From contig NZ_LGYA01000009.1 of assembly GCF_001273755.1 (NCBI RefSeq), positions 18,009 to 57,282 of the forward strand: a DNA stretch of 39,274 nt. Reading direction: 5' to 3'. This DNA is from Peribacillus butanolivorans. Its GTDB lineage: Bacteria; Bacillota; Bacilli; Bacillales; DSM-1321. The number at the start of each line of letters is the position of its first letter. Within the stretch, counting starts at the first letter, position 1. Positions 32,418-39,274 of the stretch are shown here, in pieces. Below the pieces are notes generated by a model. That model saw nothing but the letters and a program-made list of their open reading frames with translations, was not told where the DNA came from and made no database searches. A program made the position numbers and the translations under genes.

Positions 32418-33147
32418 ATAAAATCCTTCTGATTTCCGGATTATATTCATTTTGTTCATTATACACAACAAGAGGTGGGAGAATCTTCAAATCAGGGCTT
32501 CCGTCCTTTATCCCTTCAATAAGAATCGTATTTGCTTCTTTTGTGCTTTTTGGATAAACAAATTGTAGTCGCTTTGGTTCAATCCTGTACACTCTCATTA
32601 AATGTAAAATATCCATTAAACGGCCAGGCCTATGAACGAATGCTGCTTTGCCACCCTGACGCAATAACTGACTTGAGACACGCATTACGTCCTCAAGGTT
32701 ACACATAATTTCATGCCGTGCAATTGCAAAATGCTCATTTTTATTTATTTCCTCGATTGATGGAGTAGGAAAATAGGGTGGATTACATGTTACCACGTCA
32801 TATTTACTATACCCTATCTGTTTTGGAATCTCTTTTATATCTCCATGAATCATCTCAATCTGGGAGGATACGTCATTATAATCTACGCTTCTCTGAGCCA
32901 TGTCATATAACCGCTCTTGAATCTCGATACCTTTAATTGTTCCTTTCGTTCTTGTGCTCAACAGCAATGGTATAACCCCATTTCCTGAGCAAAGATCGAC
33001 GAGTTTTCCTTTTTGAATCGGCACGTTTACGAACCTTGATAATAAAACGGCATCTAATGAAAAAGAAAACACCGATGGGCTTTGGATGATTCTTAAATTC
33101 TCAGCCAATAGATAATCGAGGCGTTCATCTCCTTTAAGTTCTACCAA
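32404..33147 (-). CDS. trmN6: tRNA1(Val) (adenine37-N6)-methyltransferase TrmN6
   Basis: 247-residue Rossmann-fold methyltransferase (YabB). The SAM site is DLCSGNGVIPLLL (about 48-60), and the adenine-N6 signature is VVTCNPPYFP (about 120). In relatives it methylates A37 of tRNA(Val); the substrate here is inferred. The open frame could begin 24 codons earlier, but that part contains the GGAGG. The TTG at 33147 starts MVELKGDERLDYLL, matches the B. subtilis start, and gives the same length, so it is chosen. Two terminator-like hairpins lie immediately upstream. Confidence 0.92.
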   Translation of the reverse strand: MVELKGDERLDYLLAENLRIIQSPSVFSFSLDAVLLSRFVNVPIQKGKLVDLCSGNGVIPLLLSTRTKGTIKGIEIQERLYDMAQRSVDYNDVSSQIEMIHGDIKEIPKQIGYSKYDVVTCNPPYFPTPSIEEINKNEHFAIARHEIMCNLEDVMRVSSQLLRQGGKAAFVHRPGRLMDILHLMRVYRIEPKRLQFVYPKSTKEANTILIEGIKDGSPDLKILPPLVVYNEQNEYNPEIRRILYGEE

Positions 33148-33172
33148 TGCTGTTACCCTCCTATATATGTAT

Positions 33173-33201
33173 AGAAAAAGCATGTTTAGGACCCATGCTT
33201 T
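33173..33201 (-). terminator. Second hairpin directly upstream of trmN6
   Basis: AAAGCATG-GGTCCTAAA-CATGCTTT followed by TTCTAT on the minus strand, ending about ten bases before the trmN6 Shine-Dalgarno. It is either a backup terminator or a leader attenuator. Confidence 0.55.
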
Positions 33202-33216
33202 AACATATTTATCGTA

Positions 33217-33251
33217 CAAAAAGGGTCTGACTCATAGTAAGCGTCAGACCC
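33217..33251 (-). terminator. Terminator of the tmk-to-yabA operon
   Basis: GGGTCTGAC-(11)-GTCAGACCC followed by TTTTTG on the minus strand. Confidence 0.88.
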
Positions 33252-33325
33252 CGAATCACTATATATTGTAAACGGTCTATCTATCACGTAAAAGAGATGG
33301 AACATTCTTTTATATTATTCCATTT

Positions 33326-33700
33326 TCACTTCTTGTTTAAAAAAGATAAACAGAACAGGCAATCTCCTTCTTTTCGTAAACTCCCAAAATGCAGATTACA
33401 AATATGGAAGCCTTCTTGATAGATACGGGCTAGATTGTCATAGCCTTCCCCGATATCCATAACCTTTTCCGCACTCGCAGTACGATTTTTTACTTTTTGT
33501 TTAACCTTTACAGATGCAGGTGCACTCTCGACTTCCACAAGGCCTAATCGATGACGTAAGTGCTCGTTTTCCAACTTGAGCGACTGATTTTCCTCGAGAA
33601 TTTCCGCTAGATTCTGCTTCAATTCACCAAGCTGTTTATATAATTGGCCTATCTGCGTTTCCATATTGGTCACCGACTCAAAAATATCTTTCTTATCCAC
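33326..33700 (-). CDS. yabA: Replication initiation control protein YabA
   Basis: 124-residue negative regulator of initiation that binds DnaA and the DnaN clamp. The N-terminal half (about 5-60) is a leucine-rich coiled coil that tetramerises. The C-terminus carries the zinc site in FHICNLHFGS and DCLFCLSFL (Cys, His and a CxxC pair). The linker is basic and variable. Start is GTG at 33700 with a GGTGG-type Shine-Dalgarno. It lies 14 bases past ricT and closes the tmk-to-yabA operon, which also carries the clamp-loader subunit gene holB, a functional neighbour. Confidence 0.95.
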   Translation of the reverse strand: MDKKDIFESVTNMETQIGQLYKQLGELKQNLAEILEENQSLKLENEHLRHRLGLVEVESAPASVKVKQKVKNRTASAEKVMDIGEGYDNLARIYQEGFHICNLHFGSLRKEGDCLFCLSFLNKK

Positions 33701-33714
33701 GCTCTCCCACCACC

Positions 33715-34545
33715 TTAATAATCTGTGGCTTGAATAGAAACGGCTCCCTCTTTTAGAATCTCATCTAAAGTATACTCTAATACTCTTTCCTGCTCGATTA
33801 GTTCAATCTGAAGTACGCGTTCTAGAATATTAAGCCCCACTACCTTGCCTTTGCCACCAGGCGTATTAATCATTTCACCTAAATCAGGAAGCATTTCCTT
33901 CGCACTTTCATACTCATCATTTTCATATTTCAGACAGCACATCAATCGACCGCATAATCCTGAGATTTTTGTAGGGTTCAATGATAAATTTTGATCCTTC
34001 GCCATTTTGATTGAAACAGGTTCAAAATCACCAAGAAACGTTGAGCAACATAGCATTCTGCCACATGGCCCGATTCCTCCAAGCATTTTTGCCTCATCCC
34101 TGACCCCAATTTGGCGCAGTTCAATCCGTGTTCTGAATATGGCAGCTAAATCTTTGACTAAATCTCGGAAATCCACGCGACCATCCGCTGTAAAATAAAA
34201 CACAACTTTATTTCTGTCGAACGTATATGACACATCTACAAGCTTCATATCCAGCTTATGCTCATCGACCTTTTGACAACATATAGAATAAGCCTCTTCT
34301 GCAGCTGCCTTGTTTTCGTCAACAATTAACTTATCTTTTGCATCAGCAACCCGAAGTACCTTTTTCAATGGCAGGACAACATCATTTTCATCTACTTGTT
34401 TACGGGCTGTAACAACTTTACCGAATTCAACACCGCGGACAGTCTCCACTATTACAAAATCGTCCTTAGGAATAGCGAATTCACCCGGATCAAAGTAGTA
34501 TATTTTGCCCGCTTTTTTAAAACGGACACCTACAACATCATACAA
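33715..34545 (-). CDS. ricT: RicT (YaaT), PSP1-domain subunit of the RNase Y specificity complex
   Basis: 276-residue PSP1-domain protein that with RicA and RicF forms a complex carrying Fe-S clusters. It directs RNase Y processing of mRNAs and affects competence, biofilm and sporulation. The cysteine pattern is visible as CGRMLCC (about 161-167) and CGRLMCCLKYE (about 197), embedded in the highly conserved EAKMLGGIGPCG and SLNPTKISGLCG segments. Start is TTG at 34545, eight bases after GGAGG and overlapping the holB stop region. The same neighbours flank it in B. subtilis. Confidence 0.96.
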   Translation of the reverse strand: MYDVVGVRFKKAGKIYYFDPGEFAIPKDDFVIVETVRGVEFGKVVTARKQVDENDVVLPLKKVLRVADAKDKLIVDENKAAAEEAYSICCQKVDEHKLDMKLVDVSYTFDRNKVVFYFTADGRVDFRDLVKDLAAIFRTRIELRQIGVRDEAKMLGGIGPCGRMLCCSTFLGDFEPVSIKMAKDQNLSLNPTKISGLCGRLMCCLKYENDEYESAKEMLPDLGEMINTPGGKGKVVGLNILERVLQIELIEQERVLEYTLDEILKEGAVSIQATDY

Positions 34546-34546
34546 A

Positions 34547-35548
34547 TCATGATCCCTCCTGCAAATTCAGCACAAGCTGTTCCATTAACAGCTGTGGATT
34601 TGTGTTGGACATCAGCTTCCTTTTTGCTTCCAAAATATACCCCATATGTTCAGCGAGGCGTCTCGGAGAAAGATGAAGAGCGTGAGTTTCAAATTCCTTC
34701 AGTTTACTTTGAAATACAACAAGGTCCTTCTTGTCCAACTGAATGTATAATAAATCCTTATATATAAGAAGTAACAAATCAAGACCTCTATCAACCTGTT
34801 CTCTTTCTTTAAAGTGTGAAAACCAATCCGTCTGAAGGTATAACAAAGCCTTCAAGGAATTCTGTTTTAACACTTCATATAATTTTACCACTATTTTTTG
34901 AGCTTGTACAAACCATTCATCATGGCTAAGTTCGATTCCAGCTTCCACATTCTGTGTTAAATGTGAGATAACCGAGGCAAGCTGCGGATCTAAATCCTGT
35001 TCTATCAGCTTCCGCTTTACATTTTCCGGGGATAACGGCTTAAACGAAATCACTTGGCATCTTGATAATATAGTCGGAAGAATTCTCTGAAGCTGTTCGG
35101 TCATCAGAATGGCCACAGTATCAGCTGAAGGCTCTTCTAGAAATTTCAATAGGCTGTTTGCTGCCCCGACTGACATTTTATCCGCATCGGCAATCATATA
35201 AACTTTCCGATCTGCCTCTACACTTTTCTTCGAGAATTCTTCTTGAAGACTCTTAATTTGTTCCTTTTTGATCGACAGCCCATCCCGCTCAATCAAATGA
35301 ACATCAGGGTGATTCCCACTTGAAATTCGTTTGCAATTCCGACATTGCTCGCATGGCTTGTAACCTGCTGTCAGGGCCTCACAAAGTAAGCTTTTAGCGA
35401 AGGTTTTACTTATATCTTGCTTACCTGACCCTTTTTCCCCTTCAAATATATACGCATGAGCCACTCTGTTTTTCGTTATGCTGTTTTGTAGCATCGTCAT
35501 AACCTGTGGCTGAATTTGACTCATGTCTTGCCATGTTTTATCCAACAC
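34547..35548 (-). CDS. holB: DNA polymerase III delta prime subunit
   Basis: About 333-residue clamp-loader subunit with an AAA+ fold. The P-loop EGEKGSGKQD (about 39-48) is degenerate, as expected for the non-ATPase delta prime; the zinc module has CEQCRNCKRI, and the sensor-like EEPSADTVAILMTEQ and SRCQVISF segments follow. The frame opens at a TTG at 35554. A GTG at 35548 lies six bases after AAGTGAG and is preferred, though a TTG at 35545 is also possible. It sits a few bases after yaaR and is followed by ricT. Confidence 0.94.
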   Translation of the reverse strand: MLDKTWQDMSQIQPQVMTMLQNSITKNRVAHAYIFEGEKGSGKQDISKTFAKSLLCEALTAGYKPCEQCRNCKRISSGNHPDVHLIERDGLSIKKEQIKSLQEEFSKKSVEADRKVYMIADADKMSVGAANSLLKFLEEPSADTVAILMTEQLQRILPTILSRCQVISFKPLSPENVKRKLIEQDLDPQLASVISHLTQNVEAGIELSHDEWFVQAQKIVVKLYEVLKQNSLKALLYLQTDWFSHFKEREQVDRGLDLLLLIYKDLLYIQLDKKDLVVFQSKLKEFETHALHLSPRRLAEHMGYILEAKRKLMSNTNPQLLMEQLVLNLQEGS

Positions 35549-35559
35549 TATCAACTCAC

Positions 35560-36000
35560 TTAAGTATATAAATTAATCAGAAGTCCTTTAATTTCACCAA
35601 TCATTTCTACTATTTCGAGCGAGCTCTTCTCTTTATTCAGAATTTCCTCGCTTAATTCAACTAATCTCGCATCGATCGTTTCCACGGTTTTCAATGGTTG
35701 GCTTTGACCGTATTGGTTCCAGGTCGTAGATTGCTTCAATTCTAGACCATATTCAACAGCTTCTCGGACAAACCGCTTCACTAACGCTTTATATTTCGCC
35801 AATTCTCTAAAGGTACGTGACCGAACCAATCGCTGGCCCGCCCCTTCAATATCACCTATTAAACGGTTTAATGTTTGGATTTGCATCTTTTGATCCTGTG
35901 TTTGGACCATTTGTTGAAACCTTCCATTGCCTGTTTGAGCATGTTTGGTATCCTGCCGCGCTTTATCCAACTTAATTGGGATATCATGGTTGATTTTCAT
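35560..36000 (-). CDS. yaaR: YaaR, DUF327 family protein
   Basis: 146-residue mostly helical protein of unknown function, always found in Bacilli between darA and holB. The conserved core RTFRELAKYKALVKRFVREA (about 80-99) is followed by a helical tail that may form a coiled coil; there are no membrane segments or cysteines. Its constant linkage with the clamp loader and tmk suggests housekeeping expression, but no reaction can be assigned. Confidence 0.92.
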   Translation of the reverse strand: MKINHDIPIKLDKARQDTKHAQTGNGRFQQMVQTQDQKMQIQTLNRLIGDIEGAGQRLVRSRTFRELAKYKALVKRFVREAVEYGLELKQSTTWNQYGQSQPLKTVETIDARLVELSEEILNKEKSSLEIVEMIGEIKGLLINLYT

Positions 36001-36024
36001 AATGAACCTCCATACAACTAACCG

Positions 36025-36354
36025 TTAAAATTGTAAAAAGTTTTCAACTGGCAGAACAAATATGGTTGCACCGCCTACTTGAATTTCCACTGGATAAGGT
36101 ACATAGGATTCGGCATTTCCACCCATCGGTGAAACCGGTGACACTAACTGGGATCGTGATTGACAATTCTGTTTGATAATCTGAATGGCTTGGTCAACAC
36201 GTGCATCCTCTGTTCCAATCATAAAGGTTGTATTTCCTGATTTTAAAAACCCGCCCGTACTGGCAAGCTTGGTTGTCCCGAAATTATTTTCTACTAATTC
36301 ATTCAGCAGCCGATGACTATCCTTGTCTTGAACGACAGCAATGATCATTTTCAT
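36025..36354 (-). CDS. darA: Cyclic di-AMP receptor DarA (PII-like)
   Basis: 109-residue PII-like trimeric protein (YaaQ) that binds c-di-AMP. Conserved ligand-loop elements are TKLASTGGFLKSGNTTFMIG (about 26-45) and the SPMGGNAESYVPYPVEI segment (about 79-95). The downstream effector is not settled. Three near-adjacent ATGs occur; the third, at 36354, is nine bases from GGAGG and gives the B. subtilis length, so it is used. An extended -10 element lies about 50 bases upstream. Confidence 0.96.
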   Translation of the reverse strand: MKMIIAVVQDKDSHRLLNELVENNFGTTKLASTGGFLKSGNTTFMIGTEDARVDQAIQIIKQNCQSRSQLVSPVSPMGGNAESYVPYPVEIQVGGATIFVLPVENFLQF

Positions 36355-36402
36355 TCTCATCATCCTCCGGTTACTCTGAATTTTCCTAACTCTATTAACT
36401 CT

Positions 36403-36411
36403 ATTATAGCA
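36403..36411 (-). promoter_or_regulatory. Possible extended -10 promoter of darA-yaaR-holB
   Basis: TGCTATAAT on the minus strand (TATAAT at 36408-36403) is an extended -10. No good -35 lies 17 bases upstream. Confidence 0.35.
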
Positions 36412-36464
36412 ATTAGTCTTTGCTTGGAATAGTGTTCGGTTGAATAATATGGAAATTCAAGTAG

Positions 36465-37106
36465 TTACTGTTCTGTTTTTTCCAAAAACGTCAGTAAGCG
36501 GGCTTTCGTTTCCTCAAAAACATCCTCAATTGTCCGGCCCGCATCCACGATAATGAACCGATCTTTCCATCTATTTATTATTAACTGATACCCCTCACAT
36601 ACTTTTTTATGAAAATCTATGGCTTCCAGGTCTAGTCGGTTCACTTCCCGGTCGTCATTGGACTGAATACGTCTCAACCCTTCTTCTGGATCGATATCAA
36701 AAAAGAACGTAGCATCCGGCATCATATCTCCAATTGCGAATTTATTGATATTGTATACTTCTTCTATATCTAAGCCTCTTGCATACCCTTGATAGGCCAG
36801 AGAACTATCTATAAAACGGTCACACAGAACGATACCTCCTCGCTCTAGCTCCGGAATAACTATCTCAACTAAATGCTGACGCCTTGCAGCTGCATATAAT
36901 AAAGCCTCTGTTCTTGGGTCCATAGCTGTATTGGCTTTATTCAGGATAACCTCCCTAATTTGCTCGGAAATGGGAACGCCTCCTGGTTCTCGTGTTAATA
37001 GGACTTGGTAACCTTCTTCTTGAAGAGCCTTACCGAGCATTTGGATAATTGTTGTTTTCCCAGCTCCCTCAGGTCCTTCCATTGTTATAAAAATACCACG
37101 GTTCAT
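36465..37106 (-). CDS. tmk: Thymidylate kinase
   Basis: 213-residue kinase converting dTMP to dTDP. The P-loop is GPEGAGKTT (11-19); the DR motif occurs in CDRFIDSSLAYQG (about 95-107), and the substrate-binding REPGG and the AARRQH segments are present. Length matches B. subtilis Tmk. It starts 40 bases after yaaO and may be cotranscribed with it. Confidence 0.97.
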   Translation of the reverse strand: MNRGIFITMEGPEGAGKTTIIQMLGKALQEEGYQVLLTREPGGVPISEQIREVILNKANTAMDPRTEALLYAAARRQHLVEIVIPELERGGIVLCDRFIDSSLAYQGYARGLDIEEVYNINKFAIGDMMPDATFFFDIDPEEGLRRIQSNDDREVNRLDLEAIDFHKKVCEGYQLIINRWKDRFIIVDAGRTIEDVFEETKARLLTFLEKTEQ

Positions 37107-37145
37107 CGGTGTACCTCCAAGGTTCTTTGTTTGTAGTATATCATT

Positions 37146-38600
37146 TTAACCAACCTGCCCGCTTTCATAAACGATTAGCTCTCCGTTTGAAAGGGAGGAA
37201 CCGCCATGAAATCTTGATCCCAGGTCAAGCAGTCTTTTTAAGTTGAATATATGCTTCGAGGTAATCATTTCCCCGGACATAATTAAAGGGATCCCCGGCG
37301 GATAAGGGATGACCATCTCAGCAGATACCTCTCCAACAGCTTGACTTAATACTACGTGTCTCGATTTCCTTTGACCCATTACAGAATATGGCAGCGCAAG
37401 GCTTGTCATTGAATTCTCAGCTTGCCAGCTCACTGCTTGATTGCCCTCCCGTCTTCCAGTTTTTTCTTCAGTTACATTTTTTATTTTTTGAACAATTTCA
37501 TGAAAAGGAAAATAGTCATTTTTCTTTAATAATGGCAAAATCATTAACAAATTAAAGGGATCAGCTAATTCTGAATAAATACCTTCTGCTTCACACAACT
37601 GCTGTAACTCAAACCCACTTAAACCCTTTGTTGATTGAATGACTACTTTTAAAGGGTCTGCTGACGTTCCCGGTGGTGCTTCTAACACCCGTACCGATTG
37701 GAGACTAGCTAATTCCCTTCTGAAATCCGATATCCTTTTAATAAGGCAGTTTTGATCTTCTAATGTAAATGAGGCTAAATAAGACCTGGCTAAGTCTAGA
37801 GATCCCATAATCGGATAAGATGGACTGCTTGATTGGAGCATTTGCAAATAGAATGACACCTGATCTATATCTAATAAGGTTGTATTAATATGGAGATAGG
37901 AACCCATCGTCATTGCTGGCAGTGTTTTATGAGCCGAGTGAACAACGGCGTCCGCCCCAGCTAAAATTGCTGTCCTAGGAAAGGGACCTCCTAACTGAAA
38001 GTGAGCACCATGTGCCTCGTCTACCAGCACTGGAATTCCTCTTTGGTGTGCCAGCTTCACCATTTCAGAAAGATCTTCACCAAGACCATAATAATTTGGA
38101 TACGTTACAATGATAGCTTTTACATCTGAATGAACTTCCAGGGCTTCTTCAAGTAGTTCCATTCTGACACCACCTGCAACCCCCCATTCCTCATAAAAAA
38201 TCGGTTGTAAAAAAATCGGTTGTACATTCGCTAACATCAGTCCATGTAAAATTGATTTATGACAGTTCCTTTGGACAAGCACCTTATCTCCTTCCCGGCA
38301 GGTGGCAAGGATCATCGCAAGGTTCCCAACAGTTGAACCATTGACTAGAAAATAACTCTTCTGAACACCATATAAATCAGCGAGTAATTCCTCAGATCTC
38401 AAAATAGCACCTTCAGGGGCATGTAAGTCATCTAAACCGCTTAGTTCCGTAGCATCTATTCCCAGTAAGGAGTTATATACTGCTTGGCCTTTATTACTAA
38501 ACACCCGTCCATTTTTATGCCCTGGGACATGCAGAGATATCGGATTCTTTTTATTAAATGCACTCATTGCATCGAACAATGGCGTCTGTAATTGATTCAT
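37146..38600 (-). CDS. yaaO: PLP-dependent Orn/Lys/Arg decarboxylase family protein YaaO
   Basis: 484-residue fold-type I decarboxylase of the short, Gram-positive SpeA/Cad-like class. The PLP-binding Lys is in VVHSAHKTLPAMTMGS (about 225-235), with the Asp/His of VLVDEAHGAHFQLG (about 195-208) before it and FLVNGSTVGNLAMI (about 81-94) shaping the cofactor site. The amino-acid substrate (lysine, arginine or ornithine) cannot be told from the sequence. In B. subtilis yaaO also precedes tmk. ATG at 38600 after GAGGGAAGAG. Confidence 0.92.
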   Translation of the reverse strand: MNQLQTPLFDAMSAFNKKNPISLHVPGHKNGRVFSNKGQAVYNSLLGIDATELSGLDDLHAPEGAILRSEELLADLYGVQKSYFLVNGSTVGNLAMILATCREGDKVLVQRNCHKSILHGLMLANVQPIFLQPIFYEEWGVAGGVRMELLEEALEVHSDVKAIIVTYPNYYGLGEDLSEMVKLAHQRGIPVLVDEAHGAHFQLGGPFPRTAILAGADAVVHSAHKTLPAMTMGSYLHINTTLLDIDQVSFYLQMLQSSSPSYPIMGSLDLARSYLASFTLEDQNCLIKRISDFRRELASLQSVRVLEAPPGTSADPLKVVIQSTKGLSGFELQQLCEAEGIYSELADPFNLLMILPLLKKNDYFPFHEIVQKIKNVTEEKTGRREGNQAVSWQAENSMTSLALPYSVMGQRKSRHVVLSQAVGEVSAEMVIPYPPGIPLIMSGEMITSKHIFNLKRLLDLGSRFHGGSSLSNGELIVYESGQVG

Positions 38601-38759
38601 TTCTCTCTTCCCTCAAATCATAGTATTTTTTCATTTTATCAAAAAAGTTCGATTTAATCTCTTATTGAGACGAGCGGGATTGCAATTATGTAGGACTACG
38701 CTGCTTATATTTGTAATTCTGAAACAAGCACCTGCTGTCTGCAACTATTCTTCTAAAGC

Positions 38760-38810
38760 AAAAAAAGAGTTAGAGAATAAGAAACATTCCATTTCTTTAT
38801 TCTCTAACTC
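38760..38810 (-). terminator. Terminator of csfB
   Basis: A long stem, GAGTTAGAGAATAA(A)GAAA against its complement (38767-38784 with 38792-38810, one bulge), followed by seven T on the minus strand. Confidence 0.9.
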
Positions 38811-38836
38811 TTCAACTTTCTATAAACTACTATTGC

Positions 38837-39043
38837 TTAAGAACAAATTTCAGGATTGGTGATTTTTCTTAATTGTTTCAAGTAATATTTATACCTAGGA
38901 TCGTTTGTATCCGTCCCAATCATATCCCTTTCGCATTCCTCACAAATAAAAGTCGTATATAAGTGTATCCCCATACCTTTTATCTGTTCACAAACCACGC
39001 ACGATTCCCCTGCCGTTGTTTTGGTTGTTGTTGTCCCCAACAT
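38837..39043 (-). CDS. csfB: Anti-sigma-G factor Gin (CsfB)
   Basis: About 68-residue zinc-binding inhibitor that blocks premature sigma-G (and late sigma-E) activity during sporulation. The treble-clef-like cysteines are CVVCEQ and FICEECERD with the connecting GIHLYTTF, matching B. subtilis CsfB/Gin. The frame is open to 39133 and the start is uncertain. GGAGGTGG at 39053-39046 best serves the ATG at 39043 or the TTG at 39040, which gives the family length; the ATG at 39055 would rely on GGGGAG. In B. subtilis csfB is sigma-F dependent. Confidence 0.92.
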   Translation of the reverse strand: MLGTTTTKTTAGESCVVCEQIKGMGIHLYTTFICEECERDMIGTDTNDPRYKYYLKQLRKITNPEICS

Positions 39044-39076
39044 CTCCACCTCCATACCTGCATTCTCCCCAAAAAC

Positions 39077-39086
39077 CATTGTTCGC
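39077..39086 (-). promoter_or_regulatory. Possible sigma-F -10 of csfB
   Basis: GCGAACAATG on the minus strand fits the sigma-F -10 GGNRANAHTR at nine of ten positions, but the -35 is poor. If used, transcription would start near 39070, favouring the short form of Gin. Confidence 0.3.
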
Positions 39087-39225
39087 ATACATAACTTTAG
39101 ATAGTTTAAGAGAACCGGGGCTGCTTTTAACAATGTATGATGAAGGTTTTCAATACGTGTATGTCTCTATAAAAGTTTCCATAATTGATAAACACTTTAT
39201 TATTAATGACTTGTTTTTCATTAAA

Positions 39226-39262
39226 CAAAAAAAAAAGATCAGCCAGGATGGCTGATCTTTTT
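39226..39262. terminator. Bidirectional terminator at the right edge
   Basis: GATCAGCCA-GGA-TGGCTGATC flanked by a run of ten A and by TTTTT. It probably ends the transcript of whatever lies to the right (a rRNA operon or bofA would be expected in Bacillus). Confidence 0.9.
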
Positions 39263-39274
39263 AAAATGGCTTGG

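Overview
This is a low-GC Firmicutes chromosome segment that is clearly Bacillaceae. Read on the minus strand it reproduces the Bacillus subtilis block that follows the first rRNA operon near oriC: csfB, yaaO, tmk, darA, yaaR, holB, ricT, yabA, trmN6, yazA, rsmI, abrB, metG, yabD, yabE, rnmV, ksgA, yabG, veg, sspF, ispE, purR, ridA, spoVG, glmU, prs, ctc, pth, fin, mfd, spoVT, yabM, yabN, rqcP, yabP, yabQ, divIC, yabR, tRNA. Nearly every gene is on the minus strand. abrB is on the plus strand, as in B. subtilis, and a tRNA-Glu 3' end reads on the plus strand at the left edge. The sporulation genes (spoVT, spoVG, yabG, yabP, yabQ, sspF, fin, csfB) mark an endospore former; genus and species are not asserted.

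Layout from the right edge. 39.3-33.3 kb holds csfB (sigma-G inhibitor), a PLP decarboxylase (yaaO), thymidylate kinase, the c-di-AMP receptor DarA, yaaR, DNA polymerase delta prime, RicT and the replication-initiation regulator YabA. 33.2-31.3 kb holds trmN6, yazA and rsmI, a translation-modification group. Then come abrB and metG, divergent across a 0.64-kb promoter region with Spo0A boxes. 28.1-21.0 kb holds yabD, yabE, rnmV, ksgA, yabG, veg, sspF and ispE. 21.0-16.2 kb holds purR, ridA, spoVG, glmU and prs. 10.0-0.2 kb holds mfd, spoVT and the yabM to yabR cluster, whose genes are involved in spore coat assembly, envelope assembly, ribosome quality control and division.

The one clearly accessory piece is at 12.2-16.1 kb: a four-gene alkanesulfonate uptake and desulfonation operon (ssuA, ssuD, ssuC, ssuB) lying between prs and ctc, which are adjacent in B. 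subtilis. It has its own sigma-A-type promoter and a long leader that ends in an intrinsic terminator with a competing upstream pairing. That leader resembles an unassigned attenuator or riboswitch and is the best candidate here for something undescribed.

Many regulatory sites can be read directly: a sigma-H promoter at spoVG, a sigma-K-type promoter at yabG, sigma-G or sigma-F-type promoters at spoVT and fin, a sigma-B-type promoter at ctc, tandem sigma-A promoters at veg, Spo0A boxes at abrB, and about twenty intrinsic terminators. Several genes use GTG or TTG starts, identified from Shine-Dalgarno spacing and agreement with B. subtilis protein lengths recalled from memory. No CRISPR, prophage, transposase, toxin-antitoxin or defence genes were seen.
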